This document shows, one piece after another, positions 52,484-61,441 of a DNA stretch of 64,000 nucleotides (positions within the stretch are counted from its first letter, which is position 1; each line of letters opens with the position of its first letter). The stretch is from Bacteroidales bacterium (lineage in GTDB: Bacteria > Bacteroidota > Bacteroidia > Bacteroidales > UBA932). The notes beneath the pieces are model-generated. The model was not told the origin of the DNA. It was given only the letters and a program-made list of their open reading frames with translations, and did no database searches. The DNA is taken from the NCBI GenBank assembly GCA_017625535.1, contig JAGAKR010000022.1:1-64000 (forward strand), written 5' to 3'. Position numbers and translations under genes: made by a program.

Positions 52484-54289
52484 CTACCAGTTCTTCTCCT
52501 TCTGTTTCGATTTAAGGGCCTTTGCCTTCTCCTCCTTCACCTTCTCCTGTGTCTGGTTCTCCTTCTCCTGCATTGCCTGCAGCATCTGCTCCGCAGCCTG
52601 AGGTGTTATCTTAGGCTGGTTGCCGTTCTGCGGCTGGTCCTGCTTGTCATTCTGATCTTTGTCGGGATTATTCTTGTTGTCCTGGTTCTGATCATTATTC
52701 TGGTCCTGCTTGTCCTGATTCTGGTCCTGGTTCTGGTTCTGCTGGTCCTGGTTGTTCTGCTGATCCTGGTTCTGGTTCTGTTGCTGTTGCTGCTGGTTCT
52801 GGTCCTGATTCTGCTGGTCCTCCAGTTTCTTCTTTGCGTAGATATAGTTCTCGCGTGTAAGATCATCTGCAGGGTTCCGCCTCAGGGCATTCTTGTATGC
52901 ATCCACAGCCTCCTGATACCTCTTCTGTGCAAGGAACGAGTTGCCAAGGTTATGGTAATAGTCAGACGGAAGGGTGTTCTTCCCAACCTCCACCGAACCT
53001 TTTTCCCAATCCACATTCTGCTGCACTCTGGAGATGGAGTCCCCAAGTTTCGCATAAATGAGTTCTGCATTTGCAGCATCCTCCTGCTGCATAAGGGTGT
53101 TGGCCAGATTGTAGTTTCCTGCCACAGAAAGTGAATCTTTTATAAGGGCCTTGCGGTACTCAACCTCAGCCTCCTTGTAATTGCCCTCCTTAAAGAACCT
53201 GTTGCCCTTGCGCACCTCCTTGCGGTCTGTCTGGGCATATGCCGATGCCACAGAGAAACCAAGCAGCAGCGCCACTGCAAACATTTTCTTTGCAACCCTG
53301 CGGTTGCCCACAAGGAACTCCAGCAACAAAAATACCAACGCTATAGCAAAGAAATACATATACTGCTCTTCAAAATCTTCAAAAACAACAGACTTGAACT
53401 GCTGCTCCTGCAACTGTTTGAGTTCATCAATTATTGGATTGAGGCCGAACTCGGCATTTCCGGCGCGAATATACGCACCCTCACCTGCCGCTGCAACTTC
53501 TTCCAGAATTTTTTCATCCAGTTTTGTTACAACTATGTTCCCCTCCCTGTCTTTCATAAGTTCCCCGTCCGGACCATAAGGGATAGGCTTGCCCTCCGGT
53601 GAGCCAACTCCAATGCAGAATACCCTTATTCCCACCTCTGCAGCCATACGGGCCGCCTCTACAGGGTCATCCTCGTGGTTCTCGCCATCTGTAATGAGTA
53701 TTATTGCCTTGTTGTCTTCCTGCATCTGGGCCTCGCTGCTGAAACTCTTTATGGCGGTGTTTATGGCATCGCCCAGCGCGGTTCCCTGCACCGGAACAGA
53801 TTCGGTTCCAATGGTATTGAGGAATATCTTGGCCGAAACATAGTCTGTAGTTATAGGCAACTGTACAAAAGACTGCCCTGCAAATACTATGAGTCCTATA
53901 CGGTCTCCGTGGAGTTTGTCCACAAGACGCGAAATGGCAAGTTTTGCCCTCTCAAGCCTGTTTGGGGAGTAATCCTGTGCAAGCATTGAGTTGGAGACAT
54001 CCAATGCAATCATTATCTCCGCCCCCTTGCGGTTGCTCTCCTTAATCTTTGCCCCCATCTGCGGCCTTGCAAGGCCTATGGCAAAGAAGAACCAGGCAAC
54101 TGCAAAAAACGAAACCCTCACCCATCCTTTTGCCTTTGAACGGGTTGGCATAAGTGCCGCCATAAGCTGAGGCGAACCTATTTTTGCAATTTTCCTGTTC
54201 CTGCCCCTGCGGAAAAGGGCATATCCCACAAAAAAGAACGGGATAAGAAGTATAAGCAATAAATATTGTGCCTGTGCAAAATGTATCAT
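52484..54289 (-). CDS. BatB-BatC fusion: von Willebrand factor A plus TPR protein
   Basis: A 601-residue protein. Residues 1-335 form a complete BatB: two N-terminal helices, a VWA domain with MIDAS ALDVSNSML (95-103) and a C-terminal membrane helix (about 318-335). Residue 336 then opens what looks like a second, BatC-type signal peptide (MFAVALLLGFSVASAYAQ), followed by TPR repeats (about 353-485) and a Gln/Asn/Asp-rich tail (about 492-557). In most Bacteroidales batB and batC are separate genes; here they are one frame. Internal re-initiation at residue 336 (53284) is possible. Confidence 0.85.
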   Translation of the reverse strand: MIHFAQAQYLLLILLIPFFFVGYALFRRGRNRKIAKIGSPQLMAALMPTRSKAKGWVRVSFFAVAWFFFAIGLARPQMGAKIKESNRKGAEIMIALDVSNSMLAQDYSPNRLERAKLAISRLVDKLHGDRIGLIVFAGQSFVQLPITTDYVSAKIFLNTIGTESVPVQGTALGDAINTAIKSFSSEAQMQEDNKAIILITDGENHEDDPVEAARMAAEVGIRVFCIGVGSPEGKPIPYGPDGELMKDREGNIVVTKLDEKILEEVAAAGEGAYIRAGNAEFGLNPIIDELKQLQEQQFKSVVFEDFEEQYMYFFAIALVFLLLEFLVGNRRVAKKMFAVALLLGFSVASAYAQTDRKEVRKGNRFFKEGNYKEAEVEYRKALIKDSLSVAGNYNLANTLMQQEDAANAELIYAKLGDSISRVQQNVDWEKGSVEVGKNTLPSDYYHNLGNSFLAQKRYQEAVDAYKNALRRNPADDLTRENYIYAKKKLEDQQNQDQNQQQQQQNQNQDQQNNQDQQNQNQDQNQDKQDQNNDQNQDNKNNPDKDQNDKQDQPQNGNQPKITPQAAEQMLQAMQEKENQTQEKVKEEKAKALKSKQKEKNW

Positions 54290-54328
54290 CTCAAAATCCT
54301 TTTTCTCTTTCCGTTAAAAAGCATAGGA

Positions 54329-55318
54329 TCAATCCGGAATCTGCTTTGTTACAAACATCCTAAGGAGAAGTTCCAGCACAAGTGCCGCAAGTGCCGCAAG
54401 TGCAAAGTTCATGAAGAGTTCCTTATAGATAGGGAAACTGTCTACAAGGGTCTTGTTCTTCTCCATCTTGTTTATCTCACCGTAAATCTCCAGCAGTTTG
54501 GAGTTGTCTGTAGCCCTGAAATATTTGCCGTCTGTCTCCTGTGCAATATCCTGCAGAAGCGGCTCATCTATCTGCACCTCAACCTGCTGTATGTCTATAC
54601 CGAACGGGGTCATTACCGGATACGGTGCAGTACCCTCTGCACCTACACCAATGGTATACACCCTTATGCCGTAAGTTTTGGCAATCTCTGCAGCCATCTG
54701 GGGTGAAATCTCACCTGAGTTGTTCACACCGTCTGTAAGGAGGATCACCACACGGCTCTTTGCCTGTGAATCCTTCAGCCTTGCCACAGCGGTTGCCAGT
54801 CCGTTTCCTATGGCTGTTCCATCTTCAATTATGCCGCACTCAATCTCCTTAAGCAGGTTTATGAGGGTTGCCCTGTCTGTTGTAAGGGGTGACTGTGTAT
54901 AACTCTCCCCTGCAAACACCACAACTCCTATCCTGTCCGAAGGCCTCTCTGCAATGAACTGTATTGCAATGTCCTTTGCAGCTCCAATTCTGTCGGGATT
55001 AAAATCCCTTGCCAGCATACTGGTAGAGACGTCAAGTGCCAGAACTATATCTATACCCTCCGTGTCTATCCTCTCAAAACTGGAAGATGACCTTGGGCGT
55101 GCAATGGCCACAATAATTGCGGCAAGAGCCACAATCCTTAGTATGAACGGCAGATGCCTTGCAGCCTTCTTCACACCCCCTCCGCTGTATTTCCACGGAG
55201 CAACGGAAGAAACCAGCAGGTAAGGCCTGCGCCCCTTTGCTTCCCGATAGATATAAATTGCAACTACAGGGACAAGCAGCAGCAGGAGCCATAATAAATT
55301 GGGATATTCAAAAAACAT
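54329..55318 (-). CDS. batA: BatA: von Willebrand factor A membrane protein
   Basis: A 329-residue protein with two N-terminal transmembrane helices, a VWA domain with MIDAS ALDVSTSML and later TDGVNNSGE, and a C-terminal helix (about 305-322). It probably forms a membrane complex with the fused BatB and is remodelled by the MoxR ATPase. It follows the upstream gene by two bases. Confidence 0.9.
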   Translation of the reverse strand: MFFEYPNLLWLLLLLVPVVAIYIYREAKGRRPYLLVSSVAPWKYSGGGVKKAARHLPFILRIVALAAIIVAIARPRSSSSFERIDTEGIDIVLALDVSTSMLARDFNPDRIGAAKDIAIQFIAERPSDRIGVVVFAGESYTQSPLTTDRATLINLLKEIECGIIEDGTAIGNGLATAVARLKDSQAKSRVVILLTDGVNNSGEISPQMAAEIAKTYGIRVYTIGVGAEGTAPYPVMTPFGIDIQQVEVQIDEPLLQDIAQETDGKYFRATDNSKLLEIYGEINKMEKNKTLVDSFPIYKELFMNFALAALAALVLELLLRMFVTKQIPD

Positions 55319-55320
55319 AA

Positions 55321-56319
55321 CTACTTCTCCTCCTTTTGTTTATCTTCCTCCAGAGTCTGTTCGAATGTGGAGTTCACAAACCTTACAGCCACCGGAATGG
55401 CCTCTTCATTCTCGTGCACCTGAGGTATATATTTTGCAAACTTCACAAGGTCTGCAGTCTTGAAGAGTTCATCCAGTTCCCCGTATTGCTTCTCTTCAAT
55501 TGATTTATCCTTCAGGCTCTCCATAATTTCACCCGAAGTCTTCTCCATTGCGCTTACATTGTACCTTGCCTCAATGTACTCCCTCAATGTATCTGTAATG
55601 CCGGTATAGAAGAGTTTCTCCTTGCCGTTCTGCCACAATTTTTCGCTGCGGAGTTTGTCCAGAGCCCTTAGGGCAATGATATGAGGAGGATCCTTTACAA
55701 CAGGTTTTCCAAAGAAATCCCTGTTCTCCCTCCTGTATTTTATGTATCTGTACAGCAGATATGCCGCTGCAATTACAAACAGGCCAAGGAGAATCCAAGG
55801 CAATACCTCCTTGAATGTGAGCGGATACCTCATCTGCCCCTTTATGGGATGCATTGTAAAGTTTGCGGTGTCTATCTGTATATTGGTTACATCAAGGAAA
55901 GGGGAATCCAGATATATTGTATCACCCTGCGGGGTAAGCGCCACCATAAGGGGCAACTTGTAGTAGCCGCTGTCAAATGATGTAAGGAGCAGCCTGGCCT
56001 CCAGTTCCTTTATGCCGTTCTTTATGGAAAGGGTATCAAGCCTGAAGTCGCGCACAACGTCTACAGGGGCCTGCTCCGCCTCCACAACTGCAGCATATGG
56101 GAGGAATGCTATCTCCTGCTGCTGCGGCATTGCCATAACCGTGCTCCACACAACCTGCTCACCCACAAGGATTGAGTCTTTGGAGAGTGAAGAACTCTTC
56201 ACCTCAAGCCACTGGGGCAGCGATATTGGAATCATCTGTTCCTGTGCGTGGAGAATCCCCCCTCCACAGAAGAGAAGCACCGCCAAAAATATCTTTGCAA
56301 AATGTCTCATCAGTTTCAC
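55321..56319 (-). CDS. Membrane protein of the bat operon, DUF4381-like
   Basis: A 332-residue protein: signal peptide (1-25), a beta-rich periplasmic domain (about 30-170), one transmembrane helix (about 174-194), and a cytoplasmic helical domain of about 135 residues. It occupies the usual place between the DUF58 and batA genes. Its molecular function is not known; it is probably a structural partner of the VWA proteins. Confidence 0.75.
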   Translation of the reverse strand: MKLMRHFAKIFLAVLLFCGGGILHAQEQMIPISLPQWLEVKSSSLSKDSILVGEQVVWSTVMAMPQQQEIAFLPYAAVVEAEQAPVDVVRDFRLDTLSIKNGIKELEARLLLTSFDSGYYKLPLMVALTPQGDTIYLDSPFLDVTNIQIDTANFTMHPIKGQMRYPLTFKEVLPWILLGLFVIAAAYLLYRYIKYRRENRDFFGKPVVKDPPHIIALRALDKLRSEKLWQNGKEKLFYTGITDTLREYIEARYNVSAMEKTSGEIMESLKDKSIEEKQYGELDELFKTADLVKFAKYIPQVHENEEAIPVAVRFVNSTFEQTLEEDKQKEEK

Positions 56320-56325
56320 TCTAAA

Positions 56326-57204
56326 TTATCTGCTCTTGAAAAGGGAAATGAGCCCCTTTACATAATCGTCGCTTGTGCTTATGTTCACACTGTCCACCTT
56401 GAACTTGTTGAAAAGGCTCTTTGCCTCCCTCAACACCCCGGTACTCCAGTTGTTGTAATGCTCCCTTACAGCCTTGCTTGATGTATCCACCCACAACTGC
56501 TCGCCGGTCTCGGCATCACACACCCTTACAAGCCCCACATCCGGAATCTCCCTTTCACGCGGGTCATAGATGTTTATTACGGAGAGGTCGTGCCTGTTTA
56601 CTGCAATCTTAAGGGCCTCCTCATAGTTTGGCCTGCTCTGCTGGTCCACATCCATAAGGTCCGAGAGGAGGAACGCGGTGCATTTCCTCTTTATGGCATT
56701 GGTAAGGAACCTCAACGCCTCGGAGATGTCTGTCCCCTGTGTCTGCGGCCTGAACTCCAACAGTTCCCTTATTATCCTAAGCAGATGGCTCCTTCCCTTC
56801 TTTGGAGGGATGAACTTCTCCACCTTTGAACTGAAGAACAGGGCTCCCACTTTGTCATTGTTTGCAGATGCGGAAAATGCAAGCACCGCCGCAATCTCTG
56901 CAAGCAGTTCCCTCTTGGTCTTTGTGGTTGTACCAAATATGCCGGATGCACTTACATCAATAAGGAGTACAACTGTCATCTCCCTCTCCTCCTCAAACAC
57001 CTTCACATATGGAGAGCGGAGGCGGGCTGTTACATTCCAGTCCATATTCCTCACATCATCCCCAAACTGGTACTCCCTTACCTCGCTGAAGGCCATACCA
57101 CGCCCCTTGAAGGCAGAATGGTACTCTCCGGCAAAGATCTGGTGGGAGAGGGATTTTGTCTTTATCTCTATCTTCCTTACTTTTTTCAGCAACTCATTAT
57201 CCAT
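56326..57204 (-). CDS. DUF58 protein of the MoxR/bat operon
   Basis: A 292-residue protein with the DUF58 signature around GRGMAFSEVREYQFGDDVRNMDW and a VWA-like segment with LIDVSASG. It has no transmembrane helix. DUF58 proteins are constant partners of MoxR ATPases and probably act as adaptors to the VWA clients. It begins 20 bp after moxR. Confidence 0.9.
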   Translation of the reverse strand: MDNELLKKVRKIEIKTKSLSHQIFAGEYHSAFKGRGMAFSEVREYQFGDDVRNMDWNVTARLRSPYVKVFEEEREMTVVLLIDVSASGIFGTTTKTKRELLAEIAAVLAFSASANNDKVGALFFSSKVEKFIPPKKGRSHLLRIIRELLEFRPQTQGTDISEALRFLTNAIKRKCTAFLLSDLMDVDQQSRPNYEEALKIAVNRHDLSVINIYDPREREIPDVGLVRVCDAETGEQLWVDTSSKAVREHYNNWSTGVLREAKSLFNKFKVDSVNISTSDDYVKGLISLFKSR

Positions 57205-57224
57205 TGCAAATCCTCCGCACGCTG

Positions 57225-58217
57225 TTATGGAACCTCAACTGTATTTATTATATCTGTAATGATATTCTCTGTGGTAATATTCTCCGCCTCAGCCTCATAT
57301 GTAAGACCTATCCTGTGTCTGAGCACCTCATAGCATACGGCCCTCACATCCTCAGGAATCACATAACCCCTTCTCTTTATGAAAGCATATGCCTTTGAAG
57401 CCATTGCCAGAGAAATGCTGGCACGTGGTGATGCTCCGTACTGGATAAGGTCCTTCAATTTGCCAAGGCCATACTCCTCTGGTGTTCTGGTAGCATATAC
57501 TATATCCACAATGTATTTCTCAATCTTCTCATCCATATACACATCCTTCACAACCTCACGTGCCCTTACTATATCTTCAGGCTTGAGTACTGCCGATGCT
57601 TTCGGGAACTCCCTTGCATTGTGCATCTTAATGATGAGTTTCTCCTCCTCCTTCTTCGGATAACTTACAACAACCTTAAGCATAAAACGGTCTACCTGTG
57701 CCTCAGGAAGCGGATATGTACCCTCCTGCTCAACAGGGTTCTGGGTTGCCATTACAAGGAAAGGCTTTGGAAGTTTATATGTGTTGTCACCTATGGTAAC
57801 CTGTCTCTCCTGCATTGCCTCAAGAAGGGCAGACTGTACTTTTGCAGGGGAACGGTTTATCTCATCCGCAAGTACAAAGTTTGCAAAGATTGGTCCCTGC
57901 TTAACCTGGAACTGCTCGCTCTTCTGGCTGTAAATCATTGTTCCTATAACATCTGCAGGGAGAAGGTCAGGAGTAAACTGAATCCTGTTGAACTTTGCAT
58001 CCACTATGTTTGCAAGAGTGTTTATGGCAAGGGTCTTTGCAAGTCCCGGCATACCCTCAAGCAGAATATGTCCGTCTGCAAGCAATCCTATAAGGAGATT
58101 CTCCACCAGGTGCTTCTGTCCAACAATCACCTTGTTCATCTCCATTGAAATGATATCCACAAAGGCACTCTCCTTCTGGATCCTCTCATTCAATTCCTTA
58201 ATGTTAACAGTTTCCAT
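57225..58217 (-). CDS. MoxR-family AAA+ ATPase
   Basis: A 330-residue AAA+ ATPase with Walker A EGMPGLAKT, Walker B FVLADEINR, sensor 1 VMATQNPVEQEGTYPLPEAQVDRF (a MoxR hallmark) and a C-terminal lid domain. It is thought to act as a chaperone that assembles or activates VWA-domain proteins such as BatA and BatB. First gene of the operon 58217-49845; I see no strong promoter in the 120 bp shared with truA. Confidence 0.93.
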   Translation of the reverse strand: METVNIKELNERIQKESAFVDIISMEMNKVIVGQKHLVENLLIGLLADGHILLEGMPGLAKTLAINTLANIVDAKFNRIQFTPDLLPADVIGTMIYSQKSEQFQVKQGPIFANFVLADEINRSPAKVQSALLEAMQERQVTIGDNTYKLPKPFLVMATQNPVEQEGTYPLPEAQVDRFMLKVVVSYPKKEEEKLIIKMHNAREFPKASAVLKPEDIVRAREVVKDVYMDEKIEKYIVDIVYATRTPEEYGLGKLKDLIQYGASPRASISLAMASKAYAFIKRRGYVIPEDVRAVCYEVLRHRIGLTYEAEAENITTENIITDIINTVEVP

Positions 58218-58263
58218 ATGAACCTTATATATTTTTAATTTTTATAATATTGTTCCAATTCAC

Positions 58264-58271
58264 TAATTTTG
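58264..58271 (+). promoter_or_regulatory. -7 element for truA
   Basis: TAATTTTG, 66 bp before the ATG at 58338. A small hairpin GCCCA/TGGGC follows in the predicted leader. Confidence 0.4.
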
Positions 58272-58337
58272 CTGTTGTGCCAACAGGCCCATCCTTTGGG
58301 CGGCACCGCTTTTGCAACCTGCAAATTTACAATTTTT

Positions 58338-59240
58338 ATGAGATATTTCATCTGTTTGTCTTACAACGGTTCTGCCTTCAGCGGCTGGCAGATACAGGAG
58401 AATGCCAACAGCGTACAGGCAGAACTCCAGAAAGCCCTTTCAACACTCCTCCGCCAACCCATAGAGGTTGTTGGAGCAGGGAGGACAGATGCCGGTGTAA
58501 ATGCAAGGAACTACATAGCCCACTTCAACTATAACGGCAACATGCCGGACCAACCCCATACCATTTACAAATTGAATGCCATTCTACCAAAAGAGATAAG
58601 CATACACTCGATATGGCCGGTTGCTGAGGATATGCACGCCCGTTTCAGTGCCACAAGCAGAACTTACAAATACTATATACATACAGAAAAAGACCCGTTT
58701 TGTTCTCAATTTTCTTACTTTGTTCCGGCCCGCAAACTGAACATTGAAAAAATGAATGAGGCCTGCCGGTATTTCCTGGGAGAACAAGACTTCAGCAGTC
58801 TGGAAAAAGTGAACGGAGGAAACAAGACCTCCATCTGCAATGTGACATATGCCCGTTGGGAACCGTTTTATCCCAACAATGCCGGTGCCCCGGGAACCGC
58901 CGGTGCATCAGGAACAACCTCAGCCACAGGAACCTCCGGTATCTTGGGAACTGCTGAAACACAGGGAACCGCCGGTGCATCAGGGACATCAAATGCTCCT
59001 GAGCCCACACACTACGTATTCACCGTTACCGCCAACCGCTTCCTGCGCAATATGGTAAGGGCAATGGTAGGCTCGCTGCTTGAAGTTGGCTCCGGCAAAA
59101 GGGAACCCGAATGGATAAAACAGATGCTGAAGCAGAAGAACCGAAGCGCAGCAGGCCACTCCGTTCCCGGCAATGCCCTGTTCCTGGTAGATGTAGGATA
59201 CCCCGAAGAGGCCACAAGACCTCGCACACCAAGAGGTTAG
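58338..59240 (+). CDS. truA: tRNA pseudouridine(38-40) synthase with low-complexity insert
   Basis: 300 residues from the ATG at 58338 (MRYFICLSYNG). The catalytic Asp is Asp51 in GAGRTDAGVNAR, and the C-terminal ANRFLRNMVRAMVG motif is intact. Between residues 181 and 222, in a surface loop before YVFTVTANRF, there is an insert of Gly/Thr/Ala/Ser repeats (GAPGTAGASGTT, GTSGILGTAE, GTAGASGTS). It accounts for most of the excess over the usual 245-250 residues. Encoded by short GC-rich tandem repeats (58878-59000). Modifies the anticodon stem-loop of many tRNAs. Confidence 0.93.
   Translation: MRYFICLSYNGSAFSGWQIQENANSVQAELQKALSTLLRQPIEVVGAGRTDAGVNARNYIAHFNYNGNMPDQPHTIYKLNAILPKEISIHSIWPVAEDMHARFSATSRTYKYYIHTEKDPFCSQFSYFVPARKLNIEKMNEACRYFLGEQDFSSLEKVNGGNKTSICNVTYARWEPFYPNNAGAPGTAGASGTTSATGTSGILGTAETQGTAGASGTSNAPEPTHYVFTVTANRFLRNMVRAMVGSLLEVGSGKREPEWIKQMLKQKNRSAAGHSVPGNALFLVDVGYPEEATRPRTPRG
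58878..59000 (+). repeat. Imperfect tandem repeats inside truA
   Basis: Repeated blocks such as GGAACCGCCGGTGCATCAGG occur twice about 85 bp apart, with related GGAAC... units between, all in frame. They encode the Gly-Thr-Ala-Ser insert. Confidence 0.75.
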
Positions 59241-59412
59241 TCACGTCTACCCCCTCAGAAACTCGTACAAGCCACATTGCCTCACTTAACCTCAACATAA
59301 AACCGGAGGTTAAGCGAGCATACCACCGATACAAAGCATATATGCAGGGTGTAGTCTCTTAACCTCTTGGGCACCTCGTGGTCACCTCGTGGGCGCCTCA
59401 ACAATCCACCAA
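59241..59412. other. Intergenic region between truA and tonB
   Basis: Holds a 9-bp inverted repeat CTTAACCTC/GAGGTTAAG (near 59284-59313) without a T-run, and a direct repeat CACCTCGTGG repeated twice near 59371-59393. Convergent genes end on either side; the first hairpin may act as a weak terminator. Confidence 0.4.
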
Positions 59413-60213
59413 TTACTTAAGTTTGAAAACATATGTGATTGTCCCCTCCTGCACTACATCTGCAGCGGCACTCACATTGAACTGTGCCTTCAGGGCCGCC
59501 TCTTTGGCAGCCTCCCAGAGGGTCTTGTCCTGAACCGTTGTGCCAGCAACACCCGGAGTTGCACCCACAACCTTTCCATATTGGTCTACAAGAATCCTTA
59601 CAACAACTTTCCCCGCCTTGTTTACAGTATATTCAGGGAACGGGAGCGCACCAACCGTATTCCTCCCTTGCAGACGTGCTGTAGGCATTCCATCGGTATC
59701 CCCCACCCTTGTGTTGCCCTGCGGATGTCCGGCTGCCAATGCATCCGAAACCCTCTGGGCTGTCTGAGGGGCAAGTGTATCCTTTTTCTTGGATCCTGCA
59801 GCCGAAAAGAGAGCCCTCTTGTCTATAGGTTTTGGCCTCGGCGGTTCAGGTTTTGCCACATCCCCTTCATTCCCCATGGTTGTCTCCTGGGGCTGCACTG
59901 GTTTCTGTCCCACCTCCTGTGCCTGTGCCTGCTGCACCAGCCTCACCTCCTCTTCAGGGGTTGCAACTTGTGCCTTAGGCTCATTCCCCGCCTTCACCTC
60001 AATGGGTTTTGGAGGCTCGGGCTGCACCTGGGGTTCTGTAAAATCCAGAAGTATTATGGAATTGTCGGGAAGAGAATATTCAGGTTCAAGGGCCACATTA
60101 AGAAAAACAAAAAACAGGGCTGCGTGTGCTGCAACGGTAAAAAGGAGACCAACCCTGCGGCCAGCCCTTTCGTTTTTTCTGTTGCTCTGTTCAGTCCTGT
60201 TCATAATGCACAA
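59413..60213 (-). CDS. tonB: TonB energy-transducing protein
   Basis: A 266-residue protein: short cytoplasmic tail, one membrane anchor (about 21-42), a Pro/Glu/Lys-rich periplasmic spacer (about 55-125) and a C-terminal TonB domain with VRILVDQYGKVVGATP and YVFKLK. It transmits proton-motive energy from ExbB-ExbD to outer-membrane receptors such as the SusC protein at 23.1-26.3 kb. An in-frame ATG three codons in (60204) is also possible. Last gene of exbB-exbD-tonB. Confidence 0.9.
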   Translation of the reverse strand: MCIMNRTEQSNRKNERAGRRVGLLFTVAAHAALFFVFLNVALEPEYSLPDNSIILLDFTEPQVQPEPPKPIEVKAGNEPKAQVATPEEEVRLVQQAQAQEVGQKPVQPQETTMGNEGDVAKPEPPRPKPIDKRALFSAAGSKKKDTLAPQTAQRVSDALAAGHPQGNTRVGDTDGMPTARLQGRNTVGALPFPEYTVNKAGKVVVRILVDQYGKVVGATPGVAGTTVQDKTLWEAAKEAALKAQFNVSAAADVVQEGTITYVFKLK

Positions 60214-60251
60214 ATTTCAGCCATTGCCAAGGCAATAACTGTGCCGTTCCA

Positions 60252-60665
60252 CTACTCCGGAGAGGTGGCCAGAATCACCTTGTACTTGTTGCGCTTGCCT
60301 ATATTCATCATATTCACAACCTGCTCAATTGGAACAGTCTTGTCTGCATATATGGAGAATGTAGGATCATCACTCTCCTGCAGCAATTCCTGCAGGCGCG
60401 GCTCTATCTCATCAACCCTCACCGGCTTCTTGTTTCCGTTTATATGGAATGAGAAAGTGTTCTTGTCTGTATAATGCTTTATGGAAACACTCACCTGCTG
60501 CTTTGCCGATATCTGGTTTGTGCTCTTTGGAAGGAGCAGTTTAAGGGCATTGGGATTTATAAGTGTAGATGTAACCAGGAAGAAAATGAGCAGCAGGAAC
60601 ACTATATCTGTCATTGAAGACATACTGAACCCAGCCTCTGCCTTAGCCCTCTGTTTGATTGCCAT
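60252..60665 (-). CDS. exbD: ExbD/TolR-type energizer
   Basis: A 137-residue protein with one N-terminal transmembrane helix containing the proton-carrying Asp (SSMTDIVFLLLIFF) and a periplasmic domain. It works with ExbB as the stator-like complex for TonB. Many Bacteroidetes loci have two exbD genes in a row; only one is present here. Confidence 0.9.
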   Translation of the reverse strand: MAIKQRAKAEAGFSMSSMTDIVFLLLIFFLVTSTLINPNALKLLLPKSTNQISAKQQVSVSIKHYTDKNTFSFHINGNKKPVRVDEIEPRLQELLQESDDPTFSIYADKTVPIEQVVNMMNIGKRNKYKVILATSPE

Positions 60666-60683
60666 AACTCTCTGTTTTAAATG

Positions 60684-61370
60684 TTATTGTCTTCCCGCAG
60701 GCTCGTGCAGCATATCCATAAACTCCACAGTTGTATTCTGCATCTTGAACACCACATCAGAAACCTGAGCTGTAAGGAAATTGTACCCGAAGTATGCCAT
60801 AATACCCACAATAAGACCGGCAACAGTAGTAACCATTGCAGTATATATTCCTCCCGACAGCAAAGTGATGTCTATATTGCTCCCCGCCTGGGCCATATTG
60901 AAGAAGGCCTGCACCATACCCATAACTGTACCAAGGAATCCTATCATAGGGGCACCACCGGCAATTGTTGCAAGCATAGGGAGCCCTTTCTCAAGACGGG
61001 CAACCTCCACATTTCCCATATTCTCCACAGCAGTCTGGATATCCTGCAGCGGACGGCCCATCCTCTCTATGCCTTTCTCTACAAGCCTTGCCACAGGGGT
61101 ATCTGTCTGCTGGCACAATGCAACTGCAGACTTCACCTTTCCGTTATGTACAAAGTCACGTATGTCCTTCATGAAATTGGGATCAATCTTGGTTGCCTTC
61201 CTTATTGCCCACCATTTCATTCCAAACAGGTAAATTGTAATTATGGAAAGGATGAAAAGGGGAATCATAAGCCAGCCCCCTTTGAATGCCATATCAATGA
61301 GTGAAAAATTCAGTTCCTGCGCTGCAACAGCCTCTGCTGCCACATCTGCCTGTAAAAGTGTAAATAGCAT
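60684..61370 (-). CDS. exbB: ExbB/TolQ/MotA-type proton channel
   Basis: About 228 residues. The start at 61370 (third codon after the in-frame ATG at 61379) is preferred because the promoter at 61393-61424 leaves only a very short leader otherwise. Three transmembrane helices (near residues 30-50, 125-145 and 165-185) with the conserved APMIGFLGTVMGMVQAF segment. Pairs with ExbD to form the proton channel. exbD follows by 18 bp. Confidence 0.88.
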   Translation of the reverse strand: MLFTLLQADVAAEAVAAQELNFSLIDMAFKGGWLMIPLFILSIITIYLFGMKWWAIRKATKIDPNFMKDIRDFVHNGKVKSAVALCQQTDTPVARLVEKGIERMGRPLQDIQTAVENMGNVEVARLEKGLPMLATIAGGAPMIGFLGTVMGMVQAFFNMAQAGSNIDITLLSGGIYTAMVTTVAGLIVGIMAYFGYNFLTAQVSDVVFKMQNTTVEFMDMLHEPAGRQ

Positions 61371-61392
61371 AATGTTCATTTTTTAACGGGCA

Positions 61393-61424
61393 CAAATGTA
61401 ATGATAATTAAGATAACGGAGAAA
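61393..61424 (-). promoter_or_regulatory. Promoter of exbB-exbD-tonB
   Basis: Minus strand TTTC (61421-61424), 20 bp, TACATTTG (61393-61400): exact -7, one mismatch at -33. Confidence 0.6.
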
Positions 61425-61441
61425 TTGTTGCACCATAAATT

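Noticed and set aside
59389-60474. 361-codon open frame on the plus strand
   Set aside because: Antisense to tonB and exbD, which are unmistakable, and it has no recognisable features.
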